Of a stretch of DNA of 64,000 nucleotides, positions 9,801 through 26,475 are shown piece after piece. The position numbers were made by a program, and so were the translations under genes. Where the stretch lies: contig NW_026251773.1 of assembly GCF_025024155.1 (NCBI RefSeq), positions 1-64,000 on the forward strand, read 5' to 3'. How positions within the stretch are numbered: the stretch's first letter is position 1; each line of letters begins with the position of its first letter. The notes beneath the pieces are model-generated. The model saw only the letters and a list, made by a program, of their open reading frames with translations, had not been told where the DNA came from and did no database searches. Origin of the DNA: Gamsiella multidivaricata. Lineage: Eukaryota; Mortierellomycota; Mortierellomycetes; Mortierellales; Mortierellaceae.

Positions 9801-12800
9801 GTCATAACTGTCGAAGGCGTCGCGGTAGCTATGGTCGAGGATGACGATGCGAACGCGCTATCCATGTCTATTAGAGTAACAGTGGAGGACGAAGCGGAGA
9901 GAGCTCCAGCATTCATAGTTGGGAGAGCGAGGAATTTTGGAGGGTCCGGGAATGTCTCCAAAAGATTGGACGATGCATTTAGCATGGTGAGCGAACATTT
10001 CCAGATCGCAACAGGCAACTCGCCGAGGCTGTTGCTATGTAGATCCAGTTCCGCTAGAGATTCCAGCTGACCAATCTCCTCGGGCAAACTCGAGAGCAAG
10101 TTGTTTGAGATCGAGAGTGTCTTTAGTCGCTTCAGAGATCCAATGGTTAAGGGTATTGAGCTGATGCTGTTGTTATCCAGCTTGAGAATTTCAAGGCTTC
10201 GCAGATGTTCGAAAAACGTCGATGCCAGATTCGACAGCCTGTTGGAAGACATGTCCAGGAACGTCAAGGTGTCTCCTGTGCCGCGAATGCTGGCGTTCGT
10301 CATGTTGCATTTCAGAAACGATGCCTTGACGAGAGCTTTGAAAGAATTGTTGAAAACGACGTTGGCGTTGTAGTCGACGAGGAGTTCCTGCAGAGATGGA
10401 AGGTCATTCAATGCATCCAAATTCAAGATCTCGTTCTGTCGAATATCCAGTTTCCTGAGCCGTGTCAGATCCGAAAGAGTCTTTGGCAGCTGCGGCCCAA
10501 TCCGATTTCCAAAGAGCAACAAAATCCGGAGCCGTGAAAGGCGTCCAATCTCCCCCGGTATTTCTGTGAGGTTGTTGAAACTCATATCGAGCTCCTCCAG
10601 TGTCAAGATTTGAAAGAGGACAGCTGGCACTGCTGAGAAATTATTGCTAGAGAGACTCAGGATTCGAAGGTATTCGAACGATTGAAAATAGGCTGGTATC
10701 GAGTCCAGGCGATTGTTTTGCAAAAAGATGGTCACGAGCTGTCGCGCCTCCTCCAACCGTGCCTTTTCCAAAGTCTTAATCCTGTTTCCCCGAAGATCCA
10801 GTACCTGAAGATAGGTGATCGATCGAACATTGCTTGGGACTCTGTCCAAATCGTTGTACGCCATGCGGAGCTCGCGTAGGACACTACAGTTTTGGACGAA
10901 ATCTAGTGGTAAATCCATCCTTTGGTTGTGAGAGATGTTCAGTCGTACGATGTCCTTTGCTCTCGAGTACAAAAAGATGGGGATCGTCGGCAAGCATTTC
11001 CGCTCCAAGTTCACATCTGCGTAGTTGGTGCTGTCAGGAAAGTCCGCCTCCTGAGAGTAACATGGAGAAATGGAAACAGATAGATGTTAGAATTTCATAC
11101 CACAGGTCCAAGCGCCGCAACCAATACCATGTCACTTTAGATACTCACAGTGGTCAGTGGTGCGCCGTTCTCTGCAAAAGTGAACCGACAAATGAAGCTG
11201 TTATCCTTGCCGGACAATTCCTCCAGCTTATCCTGATCCGTGTAGCCAAATTGCAGCAACAGTTTCCGAAGAATATTGAGGGGTCTTTCATGAGAACTCA
11301 AAGGACGAACTAAATTGACCGCGATATCGTTTATATACTATGCGTTAGGCTGATCCCAATTGTGGCAATAAAATACCAGAAACAAAAGCACTCCAAACGT
11401 ATTCTCGAGCTTACTGATTTTGTTCCGTTGTATGTAAAGGTGGTATTTTGACGTGTCCGGCTTGAAGATCTTCTTGCCCAATATGGTGCTCAGTTCACTT
11501 GCGGTGATGTTGAAGACGCAGTTTACTGTTGTGTAGGTCGTATCAGGTCTGAAAATTCTGATAACTGACAGCTTTTTCTTGCCATAATCCCAATTCTCAT
11601 AGTCGCTCTCATCCAGATCTTCCATTGTGGGATCCTCTGATGCCAAGGAAAGCGAGCGCGGAATTCCTGCTACGGGGATCGTGGGCGGCTGGACTCCCCA
11701 GCTCTCAGGCGCAAGCCAAGTCTCTGCGCCCACTGCTGGCGAAAGTGGTAATAAATGGTTGTATTTGGAGTCTCCCTTTATGCCTGACATATCGTTGAGA
11801 TCGACTACTTACGGAGGACACCATCACAGTAACAGACAGAAATAAAATCGTCATAAGCTTTCACGTTCATATAAAAAGAATGCATTGGAGAATAAGTGCT
11901 GCTTTGTTCTTACCGACAAACCCCTGGAAGATGGCGTCCTGCTAGAGAGTGGTCAAGAAAAAGGGCGAAAAGTAGTGAAATTGAGTATGAAGTGTGCTAT
12001 TTAATAGTTATAGTAGCTTGCAAAAAGCAGGAAATGCCTTATAGGCTGTGAAGCCTTTGAAAATACATACGCCTGAGATATCTCTTTTCGATCCTTTCTT
12101 CGACCTCTGGGTGGGGTCGCCTCCGTCAAAGGCGTATCGCTTTTCAAATCCGCCGTAATGTGAACTGGTGTCTTGGTCTGAAATAAGCGCCATAGAAAAT
12201 GCATGCAAGGCGGACGTGAGTGGTGGCGGAAACGAGTCGTCTCTTGATAATTTGCGCGATTCTGCATGCCGGACAGTTATCCAACAACGGCGTTAATGCG
12301 CAATGGATTCAGGCCTTTTGAATAAAGACCAGAAGATCCCGAAAAAAAAAATCATAATACTTACTTTCATTATGAGTCTGCTGGAAGTAATGCTGCTGTT
12401 GTTGTTGCTGCTGCTGCTGTTGTTGTTGCTGTTGTTGTTGCTGCTGTTGTGAGCTGGAGGAGCTATGATGATGGAGCGCTTTCTTCTTGAGTCGACTAAA
12501 GAGCGTCCGCTTTGACTCCTTGGCAGGGCTCGCGATTGGCGCCTGGAATTCAAGTTCCTGTGCTGGGCGAGCCTTTCCGTACATCTCGCTAAAATCACTC
12601 GACTTTGTCCTCCTGTGCTGAGCCTCCATCACATTCTTGATCGACTCTGTCCGCTGGTGGGAACGGATGTGAATAGGCGGGGTCGTGGGAAAGAGATGCC
12701 TTTGGCTGCCAGTACTAGCCTGCTGTTGCTGTTGTTGGTTTAGCTGATGTTGTTGCTGATACTGCTGCTGCTCTGACGTACGATCGGGTGATGATGACCT

Positions 12801-13481
12801 TGAATAGGACTCACTGGACCGCCGCCTGTCCGTATCTAAGTCCAATGGGTGTTTCTGGCCATTACTGGTAGTGCTGTTGAGTCCACCGCCATTGTGAGGT
12901 ATACCATTATTGCTATAGCCGACTGAGCTGATGACGATGCTGCCATTATTGGATACAAAGGACCCAACAGACCCTGACGCAGCCACCGATCGATAGTTGC
13001 TGATGCCGTTGTTGCTGTGGCCAGAGAAGGATGTATTTCGCGTATGGCTGTTGCTGTTAAATGGTTCCTGCAAGTCAGGCGATGGTGGTCTGGACGAGTT
13101 TGATCGAAAGAACGATAGCGATAGCAGGCCGCTGGACTCATTACCGTCTTTGTTCTTTCGCCGGGCAGCAGAGGGTGTGTGGGACCCTGCTTCGAGATGC
13201 GCCCTGCTGCTATGTGCCCATGGACGCTCACTCACGTCTTGATGACTGTAGGGTGATTTGACCTTTCCGTTGTTGTTGCTTCCAATGCTGTTGATACTTA
13301 CCTGGTCGCTGTTCGAGCGACCATTTTGGTGTGAAAAGTATCCAGAACCTGCAGAAGGCCTCCTCTCCGCGGCTGTGGAGCCAGGGCTGGATTCAGCATA
13401 AACTAGATCTGAGGGTCTAGATGTGGTGGAGGCGGTTGAACCCTTGCGATCGCCGTTAGTATTAGGTTGAGAAGGGGCCAT
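6823..13481 (-). CDS. CYR1: Adenylate cyclase (fungal Cyr1/Cac1 type)
   Basis: Nine exons: 13481-12365, 12177-12071, 11938-11914, 11804-11392, 11337-11149, 11050-9333, 9237-8130, 8028-7285, 7194-6823; all phases agree and give 1930 residues. Order of parts: a disordered Ser/Asn-rich N-terminus with a 20-Gln tract (about 1-370); a Ras-association domain (about 450-615, rejoined by a 54-nt intron before YINDIAVNLV); leucine-rich repeats (about 630-1190); a PP2C-like domain (about 1230-1545) whose DGHGG motif reads FDGRND, so probably not a phosphatase; and a class III cyclase domain (from 1570) with VAMIFTDIKNST (metal Asp), KKEGDALMASF (second Asp) and YYGPMVNRAAR. It converts ATP to cAMP downstream of Ras/G-alpha for nutrient and morphogenesis signalling. 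Exon 3 is only 25 nt; its acceptor could also lie 3 nt upstream. Confidence 0.93.
12391..12450 (-). repeat. CAG/CAA tract encoding poly-Gln in adenylate cyclase
   Basis: Sixty bases of mixed CAG/CAA codons on the minus strand code for about 20 consecutive Gln. A second, interrupted Gln region lies at about 12720-12775. Mixed codons make it more stable than a pure repeat, but length variation between strains is likely. Confidence 0.85.
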
Positions 13482-14376
13482 GATTCTAGTACGAAGATGC
13501 TAGGGAATGCGGTGCTCGTGTTCTCCTGCTGGGTGCGAGAGTGAGAGAAGAGACTGAAACGCAAGGGCTGTCCAGGAAGGGAAGAAGGAAGGTTGAGAGA
13601 AATAGGTGACGACGGCAGGAAGCGAGGATGGATTAGATGCAGAGGATGAAGAAGAAGAAGAAGGGCGTGAGGTGAGGAGGGGTGCGTGTGAGGAGAGAGG
13701 TGGGGGCGGGGCGCGGCGGAGGGAGAGAAAGGGCGAGGGGCGACAGCAGCAAAGGGAGGGCTGATGAAAAGAAAAGAGAGGTTGCAATGTGATGCGACAG
13801 ATGCGAGAGAATGCAAGGAGAGGAGAAGAGATGGGGAAGAATAGACGTGAAGAGAGGGGAGGGTGGAACAAAGGAGCGATGGAGCTGAATGATGAAGATG
13901 GGGTTGATGGATGAGTTGATGAATGGATGGTGGATGCGATGAAGTGCGATGATGCTTAAAGGTATGATGAGAGCTTGTTTAAGATCGCTTTGCGCACTTC
14001 GTTTCCAATCTCGATATAGATATTCTGCAGATAACCTTGTTTGTTCGACCATGGCCCAACCTTGATAGCATCTGTAGCAAAGGGCGTTGTGGAGTAGACT
14101 ATAGCAAGTTTATATCGTTTGTATCGCTCTCTTCCCTCTTTCGTTTTCTGCACTTCTAGTCTGCTCCCCCAAGGACCCTTTGTCCCTGGACGGCAGTATA
14201 TTTATGCTAGAAATGCTGCTTGTTTAGTGCACAGCCCTACATTGCGCACTGGCGCCCATTCTGCAAATGCAATCAAGCACATTGTCCTGTGCGAGTACGT
14301 GACCAAGCAGCTGGCATGCATACAAACAACACTTGCCTCGCACGTTTATTTTAAGGAAATGGAAGGAACAAAGGCC
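13482..14376. other. CYR1 promoter/leader and TAPT1 3' region
   Basis: The 895 bp between the cyclase start and the TAPT1 stop. On the minus strand 13,500-13,900 is strongly C/T-rich (e.g. CTTCTTCTTCTT near 13650), typical of a long pyrimidine-rich fungal leader. Open frames in this stretch are Ser/Pro/Leu products of that composition and are not genes. Confidence 0.5.
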
Positions 14377-17300
14377 CTATGGTATGCGCGACTTGAACAA
14401 CGTGTACCGGTCGATCGTGTCCAGTCCATGTACCGCTCGTTTATCTCCTCCAAGCACATATGCATCCCCTCCTCCATGCCCTCCTCGACCATCAAGCATA
14501 CCCGACACGGCCGCACTCGCTGCCTTCTCCTCCAGTACCGCATTCGACTCGCGCATCGTCCTGTCTGCCTGTCGCTCGACTTCCTCTCGTGACTCCATCG
14601 TCAAGTATCGATGGTGTGCAAACCCAAGCAAGTTGATCCCAATTAGCAACTTCAATGCTACAAGGCACGCATACGTTGCCAAGCATGCCAAACCAATGAC
14701 CGCATATTCCATCACTCGACGGCCGAGTTCCTGTGAGATACCGGCTCGATGGGCCCACGTCACCACCATATGACCCAACACAACGGAGCTCTGGCTAAGC
14801 ACTGCCGACGCAAACCTGAAGAGCGAAACAAAGATCTCGGCAACTCCTGACAATGCTGCGGACGGTCCAGAGGAAAAATCAACCAGAGGCATGATCCACT
14901 CAAAAGAAATCTTTTCAAAGGACACCGCTGCAGCGGGCATAGTCTCCGCTACGACAACAAGCGTGCGTCCAGTGTCATTAGGATGGTTCGACAGGACCAT
15001 TTGTAGCGTCTGTATAGTTACGCAGATAACAAGGCAAGCCAACGGCAGTGCTGCGAGACCGATACGGCGCGACACCATGGGCGACTGATCCACAAACATC
15101 TGTTGTTGCTACAATGGTGAACGAGAAAAGAACAGATGTTTAGCACAATTGCCATGAAATCTCCTTGCAGATAAGGCTCGTATCCAGTGTACTTGCGTTA
15201 TTACGACCGGCAAGACGAGCAGGGCTGCCAAAGACCAGATCTCTGCTCAAAATATCAACAAATCGACCGTACACACTCGGGCGGATCTGGTTGAACTTTG
15301 TGATAAATGCATGCTTCAACCAATCGACAAGAGTCTCGCATCCCAAGACCAAGAAGCACGGCGTCAGTAGGCGCGCAACAGCTGTCATCGAGGAAAAGAG
15401 CGGCACGAATGACTGAGGATACACAGAAAAAGGCGAAGGTGGAGAGGCTGAGAGTTCCACGAGATTGCGAATGGTGATGATGGCGACAAACACAGACAGC
15501 TGAAACCGCTCGACAATATCTAGAATAATAATAGTGAGTTGGTTTCCTGCAGCCCAGCATCGTACAATGAAATCATCCAGAGAAGACATCTTACCGCTGC
15601 AACTCAGCTGAAAGAGGTTTTCCTTCTCAAACTTCTTGAACACACTGCCTTTGATCTCAACAAACTGGTTGCTGATCAGTAACGTCAGCAAGGCGTTGGA
15701 ATAAGAGTTGACAGCTACGTTCAAAGTGACCATCTGGAAGAAGAGGACCATGGTATGCGCCACTATAGTCAGAAGGATTCAATGTAAATCAGTTTGAGTA
15801 AACACGCGAATTGAACTTGAAAATCCATATTATTGCAAAGAGGTATACAGGTGCCCATACAGATATAGAAAATAGCCAGGATGACAAATGTGATAGGGCG
15901 TGCATGCCGCGACGCTGTCAAGCTGGCTTTGGGGGGATGGCTGCCCAACGTCGACTTGGAGAACAGCGAGTCCAGAATATCCTGACCGAATGAACAGCAA
16001 AGGCGATCAAAGATCTATCATGAAGGCAATATGAAGGACATAGCTCTTTAGAGTGTGTTCGCATGCGAAGATCATGGTCCTCTTATTTCAGCGCCCCGGC
16101 AAGACATACCTCCAGGCAGTTGAAGATAGCGTAGAGTTTCATCGCATTTTGTCCGCGTATGAAATGATACGTCCTCGAGGCGTCGACAGACTGCAGTATC
16201 GTGCACGCTATGACAACTAATGTGACTTTAATGAGGTCGCATTTTTGTGACGATTTGAGACGACTGAGAAAAAGGAACCGCGTCAGTGTCCCCGGAGTGA
16301 TTCATTGCTGCCCTCCACAGACCACCCATCCCTAACGAGTGATAACGAGACGGCAACTTACGTCCTTTCAGCTCCTTTGGCGAACCATGTACGTGAAAAG
16401 ATATAGCGGAAAAGTGCAGCTGTTGCCAGGAAGAACCGTGCGGGAAGGATAGTGAAGGTGTAGAGAAACGAATCCAGGCACACAAAGTAGCCGAAGACAA
16501 GCATCTAAACACACCAACTGAACGTTAGCGATCGTAAAAATGGAGTCACCAGTGCATGCTTCGAACATATCGACTCGGCATTCAGACACCATACCTTTTC
16601 AAAGGCGATAGGTACACTAAGAAAGTTGGCTACCCGCTCTCTCTTCAGTTCCTGAGTTGTTTCAAAGTCCGCGGCCGTCAGCTCCTCCTTGAGATAGTCC
16701 CATAGAGATACCGTTGGGTAGTTTGAGGGTGATATTGATCCAAGCAAGTTCTTTAGCTTGAGGTCATCAAGCATAACTGGGTGCAAAGCAACTGTGAGTC
16801 GAGATGCCGATATACGACTTTCCTTTTCGTGCACATGCTGAGGTAATCCATGAATGCCCTACATACCCTTTGAACTCTCTGGAGGTTGGACGGTTGATGT
16901 TGGCGCCTTTAATATTTGAGATAATTCATGTTCAAATACTTTGCTAGATCCACCTGTACTGGACACATTAGACGCGACGCTGTTGTACTTGATGTCCATG
17001 TTGCCTGCTGGTGGACTCTGCTGTCCACGCTCTTCGCTCCGCTGAAGTTTGATGAGCTGAATATCCAGGCTCTGTAAAAAGTCATTCTTCTTCGGTGTCG
17101 TCGCCCCTGTTGAACTCGTTGTATTCTTGTTAAGCACCTCAGATTCATTACTGAGTGGCGAATGTGGGTTTCTGTTCTCTTTGTGGTCCTGCCCTGAGCT
17201 GTGCTGGGAGTTCTCCATCAGTTGACTTGGTTTTGCTACCATGTTTTTAGACGAAAGGCTATTTGATTGTGCAATGGTCGTCTTTAAGTTGCTGTTACTG

Positions 17301-17515
17301 GTGACAAGGGTATTACTATTGGGATGGTTGACATTCGTATTCATATTCGTCTCGCTTAAGCCAGCCGTCCGAGTGTCCACTGCGGATTGTGAGGGTGATG
17401 AAGGTGTGCTTTTGAAGCCGGCTTTCCAAGAATTCCTCGATTTTTTCTTGCCATGCTTCTTGGCGGGGCCTGCAGGCTGCTGCCGGGCAGAAGATGGGGG
17501 TGCCGGTGTGGACAT
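14377..17515 (-). CDS. TAPT1: TAPT1/Emp65 family ER membrane protein
   Basis: Eight exons: 17515-16867, 16791-16595, 16504-16362, 16263-16110, 16014-15861, 15762-15595, 15519-15197, 15108-14377; 839 residues. Family blocks in order: MLVFGYFVCLDSFLYTFTIL, KCDLIKVTLV, FNCLEIFDRLCCSFGQDILD, NSYSNALLTLLISNQFVEIKG, DIVERFQLSVF and MVSRRIGLAALPLA, with about eight hydrophobic helices, all as in TAPT1 (vertebrate) and Emp65 (yeast; partner of Slp1 in ER protein quality control). The first 215 residues are Asn/Ser/Pro-rich and disordered. Intron 7 (15196-15109) uses a GC donor (GCAAGT), required by phase. Intron 1 can end at 16792 or 16777, which changes five residues. An upstream in-frame ATG at 17668 exists, but would leave only 40 bp to SMC5; I prefer 17515. 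Confidence 0.9.
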
Positions 17516-17708
17516 GTCGACGATGTTAGCTGGTTCAAAGAACGCCAAGTGCCATAACCTCAGTTTAGTACATGGATTTCCTGTCGTCATCTTCATGCCA
17601 ACAGTCACCAGGGGTGCGTTGTTGGGTTTGTTTTTTGCCGCCAATTTTTGTTCTGGTGTCCTTCGCATCTTCAAAGTATTTCCTCAATTCGCACCGGCGT
17701 TGAAAGAG
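17516..17708. promoter_or_regulatory. Bidirectional promoter TAPT1 / SMC5
   Basis: 193 bp between divergent start codons. It is mildly AT-rich, without a clear TATA box. Both genes must be driven from here unless the longer TAPT1 start is used. Confidence 0.45.
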
Positions 17709-22489
<4,781 letters not shown>

Positions 22490-23914
22490 AGTCATCCTTA
22501 TCTTTACTGTGTGCCTAGTAGCTGGTATGCCCTCGTTCTTATGGTGATATAAATATAAAAGCAAAAAAAAAAAAAACTGTTTCGACTTGAGCCTTCGCTT
22601 GGGTGCGAGACCGATGTCGTTTTATATGTGGTGGCACAGAACAATTTGCTTGAGTTGGTGGAGATGGAGCAGGACAGCAAGAAACAATCTTCTCCTTGGT
22701 TGGAGGAGAAAAAAAAAAGAGAAGGAAAAAATGGATACAAGAGATGACAAAAATAGCGTTGAACATCAACCTGTTTACCTGACTGTAACAGAGCATGTGT
22801 GTACCCGGAGTCAGGATATGGGAAGTCTAAGTGACAGTCTCCTGGAATGGTATGCATGGCATGCATGGCATGCATGCAAGCATAGCCTCTTGATGTATTT
22901 GTGTGTGTTGCTGTGTGTGTGGTGGAAATCTAGGCCGCCTCTTGGTTGGGACCCATTTTATTTGATTTGTGTGTTACCCCCCACCCCTTTCCGCGTTACA
23001 ACCAAATTAAATAAATTTGATTTATGGCCCATACAAACAATGCACGGATGGAATCTGTATACAAATTCATAGTCTACTTCAGACACTAGACGCGATTGCG
23101 TTACAAACATGGATTCGTAAACAAGATTCTCTCTGGGAACTGTAAGAGGGCGAGACACGATCGTCTCCTGCATCCCCCGCCTGTGCTGTTTATTTACTTT
23201 CCCAGTCTTCTTCGCCTCTGCTCATGGTCAGTGGAATGTCGCTCTATTACCGTTTTGGAAATCAAAATGGACGGTTGCACAAACTCAACGCGTTTCATGA
23301 ACATTTGTTTCTTACGCTCAGTTCCTTGTTCCTGAACCTGAACCTGAACCGCTTCCCACTTTTTTTTTTGTCATCCTTCTTTTTCTCCCGCTACCTCTTT
23401 TCTTTCTTTCCTTTCTTTCTTCTCTCTCGTAAACACTCTTATCTTCATCCCCATCCTCATCCCCATCCTCAATTGTGTTTTCATACCCACTTCTCCCTAC
23501 CATTCCCAAGTCAACCTGACATTCTTTACTTATCGTGCACACCCATCTACACTCTTCATCTTCCTCTTCAGCAATCTCCACTCCTCCAACACAGCACCAC
23601 TTCGACGTCCTCCCGCCTCTTTCTTTCTTCCTTCTCGCTCGTTTACGACCCCCTCTTTCTTCCTCACTTGCATGCAACGCCCTAATTCCTCTGCCATCTT
23701 CTTCCTCCGCCTATTCACACCATCCCTATCCTCGAGATAATCCCACCCTCCTCCACTCCTTATCACTATATCACCGCATCAGCAATAACAACATCCAACA
23801 GGAACAGACTGACTCCTCGCAGCAAGCTCGCCAAGCGAGCACCCAAAGAGTCAAACACAACAAAGCACACACGACAAAAAAAATAACTCTTGCATCTCCG
23901 GAATAATACTCCCC
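22490..23914. other. Intergenic region with tandem repeats and long pyrimidine leader
   Basis: 1.4 kb between SMC5 and the next gene. It holds a (GGCATGCAT)-type tandem run at 22848-22880, CCTGAA units at 23331-23350, a CATCCC/CATCCT run at 23446-23470 and a C/T-rich tract from about 23350 to 23770 that probably is the leader of the gene at 23915. No protein family is recognisable in its open frames. Confidence 0.5.
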
Positions 23915-25603
23915 ATGCCTGCTAAATCTAAAGTCCCGCCCACGACCACGACGCAAGCACATCCTGATCCACCTGCAGGAAACAGCTCCATAACGAAGGG
24001 TTTCCCAGAACAGAATAATGCCACATCCTACGCCTCAACCGTCATAGCCACTACAACAACGACGCTCGTGGCCCCCGCACCGACTCTTGTTTTCAACAAC
24101 AGCGGCTCCTCACAAAATCTCGCCCCAACACTCGAAGCCCCATTCCCTATAGCCCTAGTAGCAGGAGGCGCCGGTGGAGGCCTCGTCTTGCTCCTGTCGA
24201 TCCTGGTGCTCGTGCTCTGTATGAGGAAAGAGAAGCGACGACAGAAGCGGGCACAAGAGCAGTATCTCTTGCCGAGAGACGAGGAATACAATGGTGAAAA
24301 TCGCAGCATCTATAATGAGAAGCGTGCGCTGCACGTGCGCACGCCTGGTACTAGCGTGAGCGATGAGCGCGGGCATAGCCGTCGTGGATATGGTAGCGAG
24401 AGGGAGTACGAGAAGGCGCTATCGGTCGCCGACACGGGGTATGGGAGTAATGGGAGTGAATGGGGAGATGGTCGAGTTGATGGTCGAGTCGATGCGGTTT
24501 CTGTTGCGAGATGGCAAGCGCAACAGGGGCAGATGCAGCGGGTGCAACAACCAATGCCTCCGCCGGGGGCTGCTCTGAGGCCGGACGGACGTGGATATCC
24601 GCGTGAACCTGTAAGACACGGTGGTCCGGGTGTGCGAGGAGGAGCTGGGATGGATATGGCAGAGAGTCCAATGCGTGAACGGCGAACACGTTCTCCAACA
24701 GGGTCTCTTCAGATGCATTACCACCACCAACGACAGCTTCAACAGCAGCGACAGCAACAGCAGCATGATCTTTCGTCACAGTCATCGCGGTCGTCTCGGT
24801 CGCAGCAGGATCCGGAGTATGAGAACCATAAATGTGAGATCTTTTCACACCCGCAACCGCAGCCCAAATCCCGAAACCAGCCTCCGTCTTCGGCACCAAT
24901 GTCAGGCATTCCTCGGCCTATAGCAAGCACGGCTACCTCCACGAAAAGTCGCCCGACGACGCCTAATTCGAATTCTAAATCAATGTTGTCGCCTAGGCAT
25001 CCTTACCAGGGACATTCCAGTCATGCAGCACTGGTGGCAGCAACACCGGTAGAGTTTATGCCCAAGGACTTACACGGTGCATCCTCATCGTCATTATCGT
25101 CGTCATCGGCTTCCGGGTCTGCTATAGGTCTTACGCCGTCGCAACGCCGGCTGCTACAGCAAAAACAACAGCAAGAAGAGAAAGAACCCACTCCGAAGCC
25201 GCATTTACCAAAGCTACGCAAGAACAGCATTGCACCTTCGATATTCTCCGCGACCTCGACCAAGTCCAAGTACCCCTGGAATGATACCGAGTCCGTTGGC
25301 GGGTACATTGACCTCATCCCCATCAATACTCCGCGGATATCACAGGCGACGTTGATGTTCCAGAACTATGTGTCGAAGGGGAAGCAGAGGAAGGTGGATG
25401 ATGAGGATTATGACATTTATGACCAACTGAACGACGAAAATGGGGAACTGGATTATTATGGATCTGGTGAAGGAGGAGCAGGAGGAGCATTGACGAGGTC
25501 GGGGACGAGGAATACGGCGGTTTCCGGTGGACGGCCGAGCGGGAGTGCGGCGTCGAGGAAGGGGGGCGTGAGGAATGATGATGATGAGATCCAGTACCTG
25601 TAG
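23915..25603 (+). CDS. Single-pass membrane protein with long disordered cytoplasmic tail
   Basis: Intronless gene of 562 codons. Residues 1-75 are Ser/Thr/Pro-rich (runs such as TTTTT and NNSGSS) with NNAT and NNSG as possible N-glycan sites; residues 77-100 form one membrane helix (IALVAGGAGGGLVLLLSILV, then a basic stop CMRKEKRRQKR). The remainder is hydrophilic, rich in Gln, Arg, Ser and Pro, with conserved-looking aromatic/acidic pieces near the end (PWNDTESVGGYIDLIPI, FQNYVSKGKQR, DYDIYDQL). No cleavable signal peptide is seen, so a type III topology is likely. The plan (Ser/Thr ectodomain, helix with Gly motif, basic stop, long tail) is that of fungal cell-wall or cell-surface sensors such as Mid2/Wsc, but I cannot place it in a family. 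Confidence 0.75.
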   Translation: MPAKSKVPPTTTTQAHPDPPAGNSSITKGFPEQNNATSYASTVIATTTTTLVAPAPTLVFNNSGSSQNLAPTLEAPFPIALVAGGAGGGLVLLLSILVLVLCMRKEKRRQKRAQEQYLLPRDEEYNGENRSIYNEKRALHVRTPGTSVSDERGHSRRGYGSEREYEKALSVADTGYGSNGSEWGDGRVDGRVDAVSVARWQAQQGQMQRVQQPMPPPGAALRPDGRGYPREPVRHGGPGVRGGAGMDMAESPMRERRTRSPTGSLQMHYHHQRQLQQQRQQQQHDLSSQSSRSSRSQQDPEYENHKCEIFSHPQPQPKSRNQPPSSAPMSGIPRPIASTATSTKSRPTTPNSNSKSMLSPRHPYQGHSSHAALVAATPVEFMPKDLHGASSSSLSSSSASGSAIGLTPSQRRLLQQKQQQEEKEPTPKPHLPKLRKNSIAPSIFSATSTKSKYPWNDTESVGGYIDLIPINTPRISQATLMFQNYVSKGKQRKVDDEDYDIYDQLNDENGELDYYGSGEGGAGGALTRSGTRNTAVSGGRPSGSAASRKGGVRNDDDEIQYL

Positions 25604-26100
25604 ACGATAAAATATCCCTTCGCGAATAATGTTCATAGCACACAAAATAAACCACGCGAACGATAAGACACGTATGAAATGACAACAGTACCTGAACTGG
25701 ACGCGTCGATTACAAACTCGATGAAGACCTTGAGTTCTTTGCGGACAAAAAAAAACTTCGCCGAGACAGTTGAGCGAGTAAGCGAAGATTATTTATCGTA
25801 CAGACTATGCAACCATGCGACCATGCAACCGTGCAGCAATGCTGTGCAGGGAAGAGGTTGGGGGCATCCTAGGGCGCAGTCGCAGCCGCAGCATGGGTCC
25901 AGAACACAGAAAAATGCGGGGCGAAGCAGGGATCGCCTTTGTCTATGTGAGAATTACGGCCAAGGAAGAGTTCGAATGGAAAATGAGTCCATCGATACCG
26001 CCTGTTCGTTCTTCCGCCCGTTGATGGGAGTCTATATTTAAAGCGTTTTCTAGCTGGGATTCGAGAAGATTGAGAGCACAGCCCAAGTGCTAGTTGTCTC

Positions 26101-26131
<31 letters not shown>

Positions 26132-26475
26132 ATTGGTGTTGTCGCATGGATGTTCACTCGGGAGTAGATGCATATGTGGCAGAGTCGATGCTAAGGGGGA
26201 GAAGAGTCATCCGCAGGGGGATAGAGCGCATGGGATGGGGCATTGTTGCAGTCTTTTTTGCAGTGTGAGAACATAAAAAACTCCACTTTTCTTTTTTCTT
26301 TTCTTTCATCACTCATCGCTTGAAGGAATGAAAGAGCAAAACACATAGCCATATATCCAATTGAAACCAACTTCTCTTTCTCTTTCTCTCACTTTCTCCT
26401 TCTCTTTCACTTTCACTTCCAACAGACCAACTAACCAACCGACCATCCCCAGCAACAAGAGACAGGACATTCACC
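25604..26475. other. Intergenic region with (GTT)n microsatellite
   Basis: About 870 bp. A GTT/TTG microsatellite lies at 26102-26131, and a CTTTCT/CTTTCA-rich pyrimidine leader at 26370-26430 precedes the next start codon. A repeated CAACCATGCGACCATGCAACC stretch is near 25809. A 120-codon frame starting at 25679 has no coding signature. Confidence 0.5.

Noticed and set aside
12391..12775. CRISPR-like periodicity
   Set aside because: The period is three, from Gln codons; no spacer structure, and the genome is eukaryotic.
13633..14052. Minus-strand Ser/Pro/Leu-rich frames upstream of CYR1
   Set aside because: Products of a C/T-rich leader read in several frames; none has a family motif.
22587..23072. 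161-codon plus-strand frame after SMC5
   Set aside because: Trp/Arg/Lys-rich composition over A-runs and tandem repeats; reads as random intergenic DNA.
25679..26041. 120-codon plus-strand frame after the membrane-protein gene
   Set aside because: Contains a short direct repeat and no recognisable motif; the start has no supporting context.
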